Made by a program: the position numbers and the translations under genes. A stretch of DNA of 37,958 nucleotides from a virus. Where the stretch lies: positions 1 to 37,958 of the IMG/VR virus record IMGVR_UViG_3300028925_014337; one strand, given 5' to 3'. Every line of letters begins with the position of its first letter. Within the stretch, counting starts at the first letter, position 1. Of this stretch, positions 32,204-37,958 are shown in pieces. A model generated the notes under the pieces. That model was not told the DNA's origin and ran no database searches. It was given only the letters and a program-made list of their open reading frames with translations.

Positions 32204-32443
32204 CTATCCTCGTCTGTCTTTAAGGATATGGTATAGAACGAAAGCACCTACTAATCCTAGTAGACCTTCGTTACTTAATGAACCAACGATTCCCATAATA
32301 TTACTTACTACAGAAATGTCAGGCCAAAAGGGAATTCCTACTCCGTTGAATAGCACTTCAAGTACCACTCCAAGAGCAATAACGCCCACACCAACTTCCG
32401 TGAGTTGATTGACCCAAGAGCCAACCCGCTTTAAGAAATCCAT
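32204..32443 (-). CDS. Small polytopic membrane protein
   Basis: 79 aa with two hydrophobic segments (VGVGVIALGVVLEVLFNGVG, and GLLGLVGAFVLYHIL) and a basic end (KDRRG). GAGGAG precedes the ATG. Size and topology allow a holin, but no motif proves it. It is alone on the minus strand and shares the terminator at 32136. Confidence 0.6.
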   Translation of the reverse strand: MDFLKRVGSWVNQLTEVGVGVIALGVVLEVLFNGVGIPFWPDISVVSNIMGIVGSLSNEGLLGLVGAFVLYHILKDRRG

Positions 32444-32532
32444 AAAATACTCCTCTGCTTTGGTTATAGAAAATAACTTCTTTTAACAAAACACAAAACA
32501 TGGGCACCCGTCATATAAGTAGTCTGAACCCC

Positions 32533-32561
32533 TTGACAAATGGACCAAAGTAGTATATATT
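32533..32561 (+). promoter_or_regulatory. Sigma-70-type promoter for glutamine synthetase
   Basis: CCCCTTGACA with -35 at 32533-32538, 17-base spacer, TATATT (32556-32561). The leader to the ATG at 32601 is about 33 bases and has only a weak ribosome site. Confidence 0.78.
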
Positions 32562-32600
32562 ATAGTAAGAAGAAAGTATATTTATATCGGACAACGTATC

Positions 32601-33620
32601 ATGCTAAAATCGAAACTGGAGTACATCTGGCTGGACGGAAATCGCCCGGCTCAGAGCCTGCGTAGCAAAACCAAAGTTTTGGCTGACTTCACCGGCAACC
32701 TTGAAGAGTGTCCTATATGGTCGTTCGATGGAAGTTCGACGGGACAAGCCCCCGGCGGTACGTCAGACTGTTTGTTGAAACCCGTTGCAATCTTCCCAGA
32801 CCCCGGCCGCCACAACGCATTTTTGGTAATGACGGAAGTATTGAATGCGAACGGAATGCCACATGAATCAAACGCCCGGGCGATGATTGAAGATGACGAT
32901 AGCGACTTCTGGTTCGGTTTTGAGCAGGAGTACTTCCTATGGGACACGATCACCGATCTCCCGCTCGGATTTCCGGTGGGTGGTTTCCCCGGTCCACAGG
33001 GACCGTATTACTGCTCTGTCGGAGCAAAGAACACCTTCGGGCGGGAAATTGTCGAAGAACATTTGGACATGTGCCTCGAAGCGGGCCTTAACATCCACGG
33101 CATCAACGCCGAAGTAGCTTCAGGTCAGTGGGAATTCCAGAGTTTCGCAAAGGGCGCTGCGGCCGCCGGCGACGAGACTTGGATCGCACGTTATCTGCTC
33201 GAGCGAACGGCTGAGAAGCATGGAATATCGGTGAACTGGCATTGCAAGCCCATTGGGGGTGATTGGAACGGTTCGGGAATGCACTGCAACTTTTCGAACA
33301 CCACGTTACGGGAATCTGGCGATCAGGCGACGGTTGAGTCGATCTGTGAGGCTTTCGGTACATCGCCTGAGGTTATCAAAGACCATATCGCCGTGTATGG
33401 TTCACAGAACCACCTTCGGTTAACCGGACTACACGAAACTCAATCAATTGACAAGTTTAGTTATGCCATTTCAGATCGTGGCGCATCGATTCGAATTCCG
33501 ATTGGCATGGTCAACAACGGTTGGAAAGGATATCTTGAGGATCGCCGTCCCGCTTCGGACGCTGATCCGTACAAGGTTGCATCAGCGATCATTCGCACGG
33601 TTAAAGGTGTGGTGTTATAA
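32601..33620 (+). CDS. glnII: Type II glutamine synthetase (GSII)
   Basis: 339 aa, the compact eukaryote/GlnII-type length. Landmarks: WSFDGSSTGQA (40-50), FGFEQEYFLWD with metal-binding Glu108 and Glu110, GINAEVASGQWEFQ (167-180), WNGSGMHCNFS (222-232), NHLRLTGLHET, RGASIRIP and YLEDRRPASDADPYKV. It makes glutamine from glutamate, ammonia and ATP. GC content and codon choice are clearly higher in GC than neighbouring genes, as if acquired recently. A tRNA-Glu follows. All listed active-site motifs are intact. Confidence 0.92.
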   Translation: MLKSKLEYIWLDGNRPAQSLRSKTKVLADFTGNLEECPIWSFDGSSTGQAPGGTSDCLLKPVAIFPDPGRHNAFLVMTEVLNANGMPHESNARAMIEDDDSDFWFGFEQEYFLWDTITDLPLGFPVGGFPGPQGPYYCSVGAKNTFGREIVEEHLDMCLEAGLNIHGINAEVASGQWEFQSFAKGAAAAGDETWIARYLLERTAEKHGISVNWHCKPIGGDWNGSGMHCNFSNTTLRESGDQATVESICEAFGTSPEVIKDHIAVYGSQNHLRLTGLHETQSIDKFSYAISDRGASIRIPIGMVNNGWKGYLEDRRPASDADPYKVASAIIRTVKGVVL

Positions 33621-33647
33621 ACAATCCAGTTTTAAATTGAATTAACG

Positions 33648-33717
33648 GCCCCATCGTCTAACGGTTAGGATACTAGGTTTTCACCCTAGAGATTGAAGTT
33701 CAATTCTTCATGGGGCT
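33648..33717 (+). tRNA. trnE-UUC: tRNA-Glu (UUC)
   Basis: Acceptor GCCCCAT/ATGGGGC, anticodon stem CTAGG/CCTAG with loop TTTTCAC giving anticodon UUC, T-arm with AGTTCAATTCT. No CCA encoded. It lies 27 bases after the glutamine synthetase stop and is probably on the same transcript. Confidence 0.87.
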
Positions 33718-33757
33718 ATTAAATATTTATATATGTGAAATTGTTGTGTAGAACCCC

Positions 33758-33786
33758 TTGACAATTGACCGGATATGTGTTATATT
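33758..33786 (+). promoter_or_regulatory. Sigma-70-type promoter for tmRNA and tRNA cluster
   Basis: CCCCTTGACA with -35 at 33758-33763, 17-base spacer, TATATT (33781-33786). About 19 bases of leader precede the tmRNA 5' end. Confidence 0.8.
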
Positions 33787-33811
33787 ATATTATGTTTGAA
33801 AAGTTAGGTTT

Positions 33812-34156
33812 GGGCCCGTCCCGGTTTCGACGTATTAATGGAATGATGTTAATGCTGTGAACGGAGTGGTAACCGTAATTACCACAAGCTAAATTGAATT
33901 GACAATTACGCTAAGGCTGCTTAGTCACAAGTAAGCCGTTTATTTGATTCTCCTTCAAGAAAATAAACGTACAGCGAAGGATGACTTCTAAGAAAGAATA
34001 GATGCAGAATCAAGGCCAGAGATCCTTGGTCGAACTTACCATATCGTTAAGAGTAATGAGGAATGTCTCGCCGTCCTAATGGTAAAAGAGACTGACACAG
34101 GGAATACGACAGAAATGAAGTTAGTGCGGACGCGGGTTCGACTCCCGCCGGGTCCA
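33812..34156 (+). ncRNA. ssrA: tmRNA (ssrA)
   Basis: 345 nt. The 5' end GGGCCCG pairs with 3' CGGGUCC, giving the alanine-identity G3-U70 pair. The tRNA-like domain has GGTTTCGACG at the 5' side and GCGGGTTCGACTCCCGC as T-arm. A PK1-like hairpin GTGGTAA/TTACCAC (33866-33885) precedes the tag. The tag frame reads IDNYAKAA then TAG (33898-33924), close to the usual DENYALAA end. An in-frame TGA lies just before it (33895-33897). CCA is not encoded. tmRNA rescues stalled ribosomes and tags products for proteolysis. Confidence 0.9.
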
Positions 34157-34180
34157 CTTTTAGATGTATGGAAATGTCGA

Positions 34181-34253
34181 GCTGGTGTAGCTCAACTGGT
34201 AGAGCAGCTGTTTTGTAAACAGCAGGTTGGGGGTTCAAGTCCCTTCGCCAGCC
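34181..34253 (+). tRNA. trnT-UGU: tRNA-Thr (UGU)
   Basis: Acceptor GCTGGTG/CGCCAGC, anticodon stem GCTGT/ACAGC with loop TTTGTAA, anticodon UGU. Part of the cluster behind tmRNA. Confidence 0.9.
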
Positions 34254-34257
34254 TTTA

Positions 34258-34329
34258 GTCGCTATAGCCAAGTTGGTAAGGCAGGGGACTGCAAATCCCC
34301 GATCCTTGGTTCGAATCCAAGTGGCGACT
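34258..34329 (+). tRNA. trnC-GCA: tRNA-Cys (GCA)
   Basis: Acceptor GTCGCTA/TGGCGAC, anticodon stem GGGGA/TCCCC with loop CTGCAAA, anticodon GCA. Only 4 bases separate it from tRNA-Thr. Confidence 0.9.
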
Positions 34330-34331
34330 CT

Positions 34332-34414
34332 GGAGAGTTGGCAGAACGGTTATTGCACCAGTCTTGAAAACTGGCGTCCAATTGGACTTCTGGGTTCGAA
34401 TCCCAGGCTCTCCG
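34332..34414 (+). tRNA. trnS-UGA: tRNA-Ser (UGA)
   Basis: Acceptor GGAGAGT/GCTCTCC, anticodon stem CCAGT/ACTGG with loop CTTGAAA, anticodon UGA, and a long variable arm as expected for serine. Confidence 0.9.
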
Positions 34415-34420
34415 TAACGG

Positions 34421-34504
34421 GGAGGGATGGCCGAGTGGCTTATGGCGACGCCCTGCTAAGGCGTTGGTGGTAACACCGCGTGGGTTCGAATCCCACTCTC
34501 TCCG
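34421..34504 (+). tRNA. trnS-GCU: tRNA-Ser (GCU)
   Basis: Acceptor GGAGGGA/TCTCTCC, anticodon stem ACGCC/GGCGT with loop CTGCTAA, anticodon GCU, long variable arm. Confidence 0.9.
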
Positions 34505-34505
34505 T

Positions 34506-34578
34506 GGGGCTGTAGTGTAGTGGTTAACATACCTGACTGTCACTCAGGTGATCATGGGTTCAAATCCCATCAGCCCCG
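34506..34578 (+). tRNA. trnD-GUC: tRNA-Asp (GUC)
   Basis: Acceptor GGGGCTG/CAGCCCC, anticodon stem CCTGA/TCAGG with loop CTGTCAC, anticodon GUC. Last tRNA of the cluster; the SNase gene follows after 54 bases. Confidence 0.9.
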
Positions 34579-34580
34579 TT

Positions 34581-34625
34581 ACTCCTAAACTAAAGATACT
34601 TATTAGATGTCTTTATCTAAGGAGT
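34581..34625 (+). promoter_or_regulatory. Hairpin that can mask the SNase ribosome site
   Basis: ACTCCT (34581-34586) directly after tRNA-Asp pairs with AGGAGT (34620-34625), which contains the SNase Shine-Dalgarno. An inner AGATA/TATCT pairing is also possible. It could lower translation when the transcript is full length. Confidence 0.4.
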
Positions 34626-34632
34626 TATTCAA

Positions 34633-35115
34633 ATGGCATACGATGGTCTTTCAATTGAACGAGTATATAAGTGTACGATCCTCAAAATCATAGACGGGGA
34701 TACGGTAGATGTTGATGTAGATTTAGGATTTGGTATGAAGTATGCTAAACAAAGAGTACGCTTGCTTGGAATAGACACTCCCGAATCACGAACGCGTGAC
34801 AAGGTCGAGAAGTTCTACGGAACACTTGCAAAAGATTATCTTAAAGGAAAATTGACAGTGGGCGAACAATACAAGCTCCGAACTACAAAGAGTAAAGGTA
34901 AGTTCGGAAGGATTTTAGGAGAATTTTTTACGTTAGAAGAGGATCTTGAAATTAATCAAGTTGTTGAAATCAATGTCAACCAAGCATTAGTCAAAGAAAA
35001 CCACGCCGTTGAGTATCATGGACAGAGTAAAGAAGATATTCAAGACGGCCATATGGCTAATAGAAAATTACTTGTCGAGCAGGGATTGGTACCATACCCC
35101 GGATACCAGATATAG
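34633..35115 (+). CDS. Staphylococcal-nuclease-like (SNase) nuclease
   Basis: 160 aa. SNase motifs: IIDGDTVDVDVDLGF (about 19-33, Ca-binding Asp21), RVRLLGIDTPESRTRD with Arg43 and Glu51, and KFGRILGEF with Arg93, i.e. the catalytic Arg-Glu-Arg set. Calcium-dependent cleavage of DNA/RNA is expected. No signal peptide, so it acts in the cell, possibly in host-nucleic-acid breakdown. AAGGAG precedes the ATG but may be masked by a hairpin. No obvious promoter of its own; likely read from the tmRNA/tRNA transcript. Confidence 0.88.
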   Translation: MAYDGLSIERVYKCTILKIIDGDTVDVDVDLGFGMKYAKQRVRLLGIDTPESRTRDKVEKFYGTLAKDYLKGKLTVGEQYKLRTTKSKGKFGRILGEFFTLEEDLEINQVVEINVNQALVKENHAVEYHGQSKEDIQDGHMANRKLLVEQGLVPYPGYQI

Positions 35116-35311
35116 CTTTAAGATAAACAAAAAGCCCTTTTTAGAAGTAATCCTAGACGCATTTCCTCCAATACCGCACAAACCAACGCCTTATCCGTAT
35201 ATTTCAAATACTATTGAGCAGTGTATACAAGAATCGTACCACTTCTCAGGCCAACGCACTGGGCGCGCCCCGTAGAGGATATTAAAAAGGCTTATTTAAA
35301 AGAGTAGTAAT

Positions 35312-35450
35312 TTATTATAACAAAAAAAATATGCTGCCAATATTTTATAATAGCAAGTTATTATAGTAAAAAACGGTGCCGACGATACGGATGACGCTAA
35401 AAAGAATAGCAAGTTATTATAGCAAAAAAATATGCCGCCGATGTGGATGT
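35312..35450. repeat. Three imperfect tandem repeats
   Basis: Units begin TTATTATA[AG][CT]AAAAAA near 35312, 35358 and 35414, each followed by a TGC[CT]GCC- or TGCCGACG-like part; AATAGCAAG precedes the second and third. Spacing is 46 and 56 bases. No protein is encoded. Confidence 0.6.
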
Positions 35451-35554
35451 CGCCCAGGCCCACCCCTTTTTTGAAGGGGGGGTACCCCCTGTTTACAATT
35501 AAGTATCCTCCTACCCCGGTCCCAACGACCCCCTACATCCGACCCGTTTTCCCC

Positions 35555-35583
35555 TTGACTTTATACTCCAAAACCGTTAGCTT
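35555..35583 (+). promoter_or_regulatory. Sigma-70-type promoter, leaderless gene 35591
   Basis: CCCCTTGACT (-35 at 35555-35560), 17-base spacer, TAGCTT (35578-35583). Only 7 bases (TAAGGGT) separate it from the ATG at 35591. Confidence 0.75.
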
Positions 35584-35590
35584 TAAGGGT

Positions 35591-35899
35591 ATGATTTTAC
35601 ACACCCCCTCCAAGGTAAACTATGGAATATGTAAAAGGTTGGATCTCATTTATGGTCTGTTTCGTCGTAGGTTGGATTTATGGAAAGGTATACCTCTCTC
35701 AAGAGAGTCAAGAGAGCGATTCCTAATGACCTCTCAGGAAACCACCGACGCACACTTCACCGCCGACTTTTGTGTGAGGGTCTTGTATCGTGCCTCTAGG
35801 GACGCCTGGATCTGTGGTGATGAGGTGGAAGCGGATCGGTTAGCCGACCTGGCATACCAAACCCGGATTGACATGACTCCGACAACCACCGGGGTCTAG
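35591..35899 (+). CDS. Small hypothetical protein, predicted leaderless message
   Basis: 102 aa. The longer upstream frame crosses the promoter, so the ATG at 35591 is taken. The product is basic at the N-terminus (MILHTPSKVNYGICKRLDLI) and has a helical ADRLADLAYQTRIDM end. No family recognised. The -10 box is 7 bases upstream, so the transcript should start at or next to the ATG. Confidence 0.6.
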   Translation: MILHTPSKVNYGICKRLDLIYGLFRRRLDLWKGIPLSRESRERFLMTSQETTDAHFTADFCVRVLYRASRDAWICGDEVEADRLADLAYQTRIDMTPTTTGV

Positions 35900-35904
35900 A
35901 TCTA

Positions 35905-35952
35905 TAAGTCGTTGTCTCCCTTCCGATTACAGTGGGGGTTTACCCCTTGACA
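35905..35952. repeat. Pre-promoter repeat, copy 1
   Basis: TAAGTCGTTGTC, then CGATTACAGT, then GGGGGTTTACCCC and TTGACA. It matches the copy at 37221-37268 over about 45 bases. The G/C palindrome sits directly before the -35 box. Confidence 0.65.
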
Positions 35953-35975
35953 ACCCTCCCCAATTGAGTTAGCTT
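35947..35975 (+). promoter_or_regulatory. Sigma-70-type promoter, leaderless gene 35982
   Basis: CCCCTTGACA (-35 at 35947-35952), 17-base spacer, TAGCTT (35970-35975). Six bases (TAGGGT) then ATG at 35982. Confidence 0.78.
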
Positions 35976-35981
35976 TAGGGT

Positions 35982-36458
35982 ATGAAAGATAAGACAAGAG
36001 ACTCCAAGTCTCACGACGGCACCGTCCGATACGACCTGTCCATCTCAGAGACGGAATTAGGAACAGAGGACATTCACCGCTACCTGTTGAACGGGTGGGT
36101 CCAAGGGTTCGGATCTAGGACCGACACGTTTACCAACGACGAAGGAGTTGAACAGTTCTTCGACCCCACAGAGTTCGGTCCCTATGACTGCCGGGATTGG
36201 TTGAAGAATGTCCTTCCCGTCGAAGTTCTAGACACCCTCTGGTTTGACTGTGAGTCTTCTGAGTTCTTCTGTTACTCTACGGATGGGAAGATGCTTGAGA
36301 TCGTTGTTGATGTCCTGACCGACACCATCGACCGGATGAACCGAATCTGGGAGAAGTCCACTCACCGGACGATGCAGTTGTTCAACGTAAAAGACACTCG
36401 ACTCCGTGGCCACGACAGGATGGAGAGACATTGGGCTCAGATGGGACTAGGTGTATAG
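35982..36458 (+). CDS. Hypothetical protein, predicted leaderless message
   Basis: 158 aa, acidic, no recognised domain. Text such as EDIHRYLLNGWVQGFGSR and GPYDCRDWLKNVLPVEVLDT suggests a mixed fold. It is the first gene of a three-gene unit (35982, 36460, 36999) starting 6 bases after a -10 box. GC content is higher than in the left arm. Function unknown; probably an early host-takeover gene by position and promoter type. Confidence 0.6.
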   Translation: MKDKTRDSKSHDGTVRYDLSISETELGTEDIHRYLLNGWVQGFGSRTDTFTNDEGVEQFFDPTEFGPYDCRDWLKNVLPVEVLDTLWFDCESSEFFCYSTDGKMLEIVVDVLTDTIDRMNRIWEKSTHRTMQLFNVKDTRLRGHDRMERHWAQMGLGV

Positions 36459-36459
36459 G

Positions 36460-37002
36460 ATGATTATCACACGACCAGCATATCAGAACTTCCACTACAA
36501 TGGGACGAACTTCAGACAGTCGATTCAAGACCCCGACTCTCGTCTTCGGAAGTTGATTGAGTATGTCCACAACACACAGGGTCCGTTGAGATACAGCCTC
36601 AAGATCACCAAGCACGACTTCTATCAGACCATCCAACCCAAACGTGCATTTGAGGACAGGTATCGTCATGGTCCCCAAGCACCTAAGAAGTTGGGTGTGC
36701 GTGACATCGCCCCACGGGGGGCTCAACGGAGTAGAGTTCTTCGGACGGGATGGAACCAGACGTTCTGGTCCGCAATCCAGAAGGCTGGTGTCATCAAACG
36801 ACACCCCCGGAATTTGAAAGATCAGAGGGGACGGTGGTACTACACCCACGGTGAACGTTGGGATTGGTGGTTGGCCACCTATCTGTTCTTCACAAAGGAT
36901 AACACTGCATCACGGTGGATCGATGATGAGGAAGATATCCCCGAAGGTTGGACCGCCAAACCAACCCCTATCACAGACTGTGGGTGGGATCACAACCGAT
37001 GA
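36460..37002 (+). CDS. Hypothetical basic protein
   Basis: 180 aa from the ATG at 36460 (a GTG three codons earlier is also in frame and overlaps the previous gene). Arg/Trp-rich, with LGVRDIAPRGAQRSRVLRTG and GRWYYTHGERWDWWLATYLF. No family recognised. The next gene starts at its stop (ATGA overlap 36999-37002). Confidence 0.6.
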   Translation: MIITRPAYQNFHYNGTNFRQSIQDPDSRLRKLIEYVHNTQGPLRYSLKITKHDFYQTIQPKRAFEDRYRHGPQAPKKLGVRDIAPRGAQRSRVLRTGWNQTFWSAIQKAGVIKRHPRNLKDQRGRWYYTHGERWDWWLATYLFFTKDNTASRWIDDEEDIPEGWTAKPTPITDCGWDHNR

Positions 37003-37223
37003 CCAAGTACAAGATCAGTCAAGCTGTCTTCACACGACAGAGTAGAGAAGTTGAGATCTGTGCAGATTCCAAGGAGGAAGCCCTTCGGATCTACTTGTCG
37101 AGAGATGATGAATGTGTCACCCCGGAGGGCTACGAGTGGGAGGATGACCCCGACTACTGGGAAGCGACGGAGCCTCAGGTAACCATTGAAACCGACTACG
37201 CGAAGCTTCGGAGGTTGGTGTAA
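36999..37223 (+). CDS. DpnD/PcfM-like small protein
   Basis: 74 aa from the ATG at 36999, which overlaps the previous stop as ATGA. The pattern MTKYKISQAVFTRQSREVEI, then ADSKEEALRIYLS and a WEDDPDYWEATE end, matches the short DpnD/PcfM-like family often found in phages. Its role is unknown. The TAA stop begins the pre-promoter repeat copy 2. Confidence 0.6.
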   Translation: MTKYKISQAVFTRQSREVEICADSKEEALRIYLSRDDECVTPEGYEWEDDPDYWEATEPQVTIETDYAKLRRLV

Positions 37224-37268
37224 GTCGTTGTCCCACACACGAATACAGTTGGGGTTAACCCCTTGACA
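37221..37268. repeat. Pre-promoter repeat, copy 2
   Basis: TAAGTCGTTGTC, then CGAATACAGT, a perfect palindrome GGGGTTAACCCC, and TTGACA. Second copy of the block at 35905-35952; the palindrome could be an operator or a short terminator stem. Confidence 0.65.
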
Positions 37269-37291
37269 TATGACCCACAACCTGTTATATT
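37263..37291 (+). promoter_or_regulatory. Sigma-70-type promoter, leaderless gene 37298
   Basis: CCCCTTGACA (-35 at 37263-37268), 17-base spacer, TATATT (37286-37291). Six bases (ATAGGT) then ATG at 37298. Confidence 0.8.
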
Positions 37292-37297
37292 ATAGGT

Positions 37298-37492
37298 ATG
37301 AATAAGACAATCTACACCGATCAAGAAGACCTCGTATTTTCCTTCCTCGACAGACTTCGGGAGTCGGGTGTCACGAATATGTACGGTGCCGGACCATATG
37401 TCGAAGAGCACTTCGATCTCAACCGACGAGTCGCTGGAAATCTGGTCATTAAATGGATGACAACGTTTGAGGATCGCCACCTTGACAAATGA
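37298..37492 (+). CDS. Small conserved-looking protein, predicted leaderless message
   Basis: 64 aa: MNKTIYTDQEDLVFSFLDRL, then GVTNMYGAGPYVEEHF and a WMTTFED end. The pattern (DLVFSFLDRLRESG, then NMYGAGPY) recurs in phage hypotheticals I recall, without a known role. Its last codons contain the -35 box of the next promoter (TTGACA within His-Leu-Asp-Lys-stop). Confidence 0.6.
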   Translation: MNKTIYTDQEDLVFSFLDRLRESGVTNMYGAGPYVEEHFDLNRRVAGNLVIKWMTTFEDRHLDK

Positions 37493-37510
37493 CCCACAAC
37501 CTGTTATATT
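37482..37510 (+). promoter_or_regulatory. Sigma-70-type promoter, leaderless gene 37517
   Basis: TTGACA (37482-37487), 17-base spacer, TATATT (37505-37510). Twelve bases of the spacer (TGACCCACAACC) are identical to the promoter at 37263. Six bases then ATG at 37517. Confidence 0.8.
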
Positions 37511-37516
37511 ATATAT

Positions 37517-37958
37517 ATGAAAACTAAAGAAAACGAAGACATGGTGAGAGCGGAAGCTTTCGAGAAGTTGGTTAATGCAGTTTCATTGATCGGACTGACT
37601 TTAGAAACCGCAGAGTATCTGTCCGAACACGATCCTCAGGCTTTAAAGTCAATTGACGCTGCTTTGGAATCAATCGGAACCCCTGTCAAAACGTTGAGGA
37701 ACCGATCACGGGATTGGCACTTTGAAGACGCCGAACGAATGGACCGATACCTCCCGAACGATGGGAGTGCTGGATCGTTCCAGAGGCTGGGAAACACATT
37801 CCTCACCACCCGTGTTGATGGGATCTGTGCGAGGAGTGTCGAAGTGTACATTGAGGATCACCTTCAGTCACCAGATGGAACATGGGAAATGGTATTCTTC
37901 CCTCACGGGGAACCGGAGCCTAAGGGAGTGCCTGAAGATTATATGGCCATGTACGATG
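37517..37958 (+). CDS. Partial hypothetical protein running off the window
   Basis: An open frame from ATG 37517 to the right edge, 147 codons, no stop. It starts MKTKENEDMVRAEAFEKLVN, with a helical first third (LIGLTLETAEYLSEHDPQAL) and a beta-like end (RSVEVYIEDHLQSPDGTWEM). No family recognised. Start is supported by the leaderless promoter spacing seen at three other genes. Confidence 0.65.
   Translation, partial: MKTKENEDMVRAEAFEKLVNAVSLIGLTLETAEYLSEHDPQALKSIDAALESIGTPVKTLRNRSRDWHFEDAERMDRYLPNDGSAGSFQRLGNTFLTTRVDGICARSVEVYIEDHLQSPDGTWEMVFFPHGEPEPKGVPEDYMAMYD

Larger units (their letters stand above)
35116..35590. other. Stretch without a convincing gene; holds repeats and a promoter
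   Basis: 475 bases between the SNase stop and the leaderless start at 35591. It holds three imperfect AT-rich repeats (35312-35450), a C/G-rich patch with CCCC and GGGG runs around 35460-35490 that can form hairpins, and the promoter at 35555-35583. Frames crossing it start inside the SNase gene or lack ribosome sites. It marks the switch from AT-rich to GC-richer sequence and may be a recombination junction. Confidence 0.6.

Noticed and set aside
32651-33645. Antisense and shifted frames over the glutamine synthetase gene
   Set aside because: GC-rich coding DNA produces long spurious frames; the GSII motifs are intact in the chosen frame.
34047-34543. Protein frames across the tmRNA and tRNA cluster
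   Set aside because: They read through clear tRNA and tmRNA structures and have no ribosome sites.
35009-35275. 88-aa frame overlapping the SNase end
   Set aside because: It starts inside the SNase gene in another frame, lacks a ribosome site and shows no protein-like pattern.
1-37958. CRISPR array, insertion sequence or integrase/attachment sites
   Set aside because: No regularly spaced repeats with spacers, no transposase or integrase, and no tRNA-end duplication were seen; the only tandem repeats (35312-35450) are imperfect and few.

Overview
This window looks like part of a tailed-phage genome of the T4-like myovirus type, probably from an aquatic (marine-like) environment. Evidence for T4-like: a baseplate block (gp6-like wedge/baseplate-J protein, gp25-like wedge protein, gp5-like hub protein), a gp55-like late sigma factor, many short overlapping genes in long one-strand operons, a tRNA cluster and a phage-borne tmRNA. 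Auxiliary genes typical of aquatic T4-like phages are present: Hsp20, an A-type Fe-S carrier, a CsgG-like pore, purine-metabolism enzymes and a SNase. The host cannot be fixed from the sequence. Two Tat-signal DUF1552 proteins and a type II glutamine synthetase suggest a bacterial lineage rich in those families, but that is inference.

Layout. 1-19308, minus strand: transcribed from about 19385 leftward. It begins with small membrane, lipoprotein and unknown genes (about 14-19 kb), then an HD-domain protein, Hsp20, a membrane/coiled-coil protein, a GT2 glycosyltransferase, an IMPDH/GMP-reductase-family enzyme, a lytic-transglycosylase-like lysin, the gp55-like sigma factor, and finally baseplate and other probable virion genes running off the left edge. 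19520-22034, plus: PurA and a GT-B glycosyltransferase. 22026-25191, minus: DUF1552, A-type Fe-S carrier, DUF1552. 25346-30801, plus: a cassette of exported proteins around a CsgG-like pore, ending in a large Ala/Thr/Glu low-complexity protein with a probable beta-barrel end. 30861-32129, plus: a Pyr_excise/MSMEG_6728-like protein, tRNA-Gly and two unknown genes. 32204-32443, minus: a small membrane protein. 32601-34578, plus: a GC-rich type II glutamine synthetase, tRNA-Glu, tmRNA and five more tRNAs. 34633-end, plus: SNase, a 475-base stretch without a gene, then small GC-richer genes.

Regulation. At least twelve sites share the form TTGACA/T, a spacer of exactly 17 bp, and TATATT/TAGATT/TAGCTT/TATGCT, on both strands; one more, inside a coding region, has an 18-bp spacer. 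In four right-arm genes only 6-7 bases separate the -10 box from the ATG, so those messages should be leaderless.

How the genes may work together (inference). A GMP-reductase-like enzyme (GMP to IMP plus ammonia), PurA (IMP toward AMP) and glutamine synthetase (ammonia capture) could push purines from G toward A in an AT-rich phage. The CsgG cassette could export or display phage-encoded surface proteins. DUF1552-FeS-DUF1552 is an unexplained exported-protein module.
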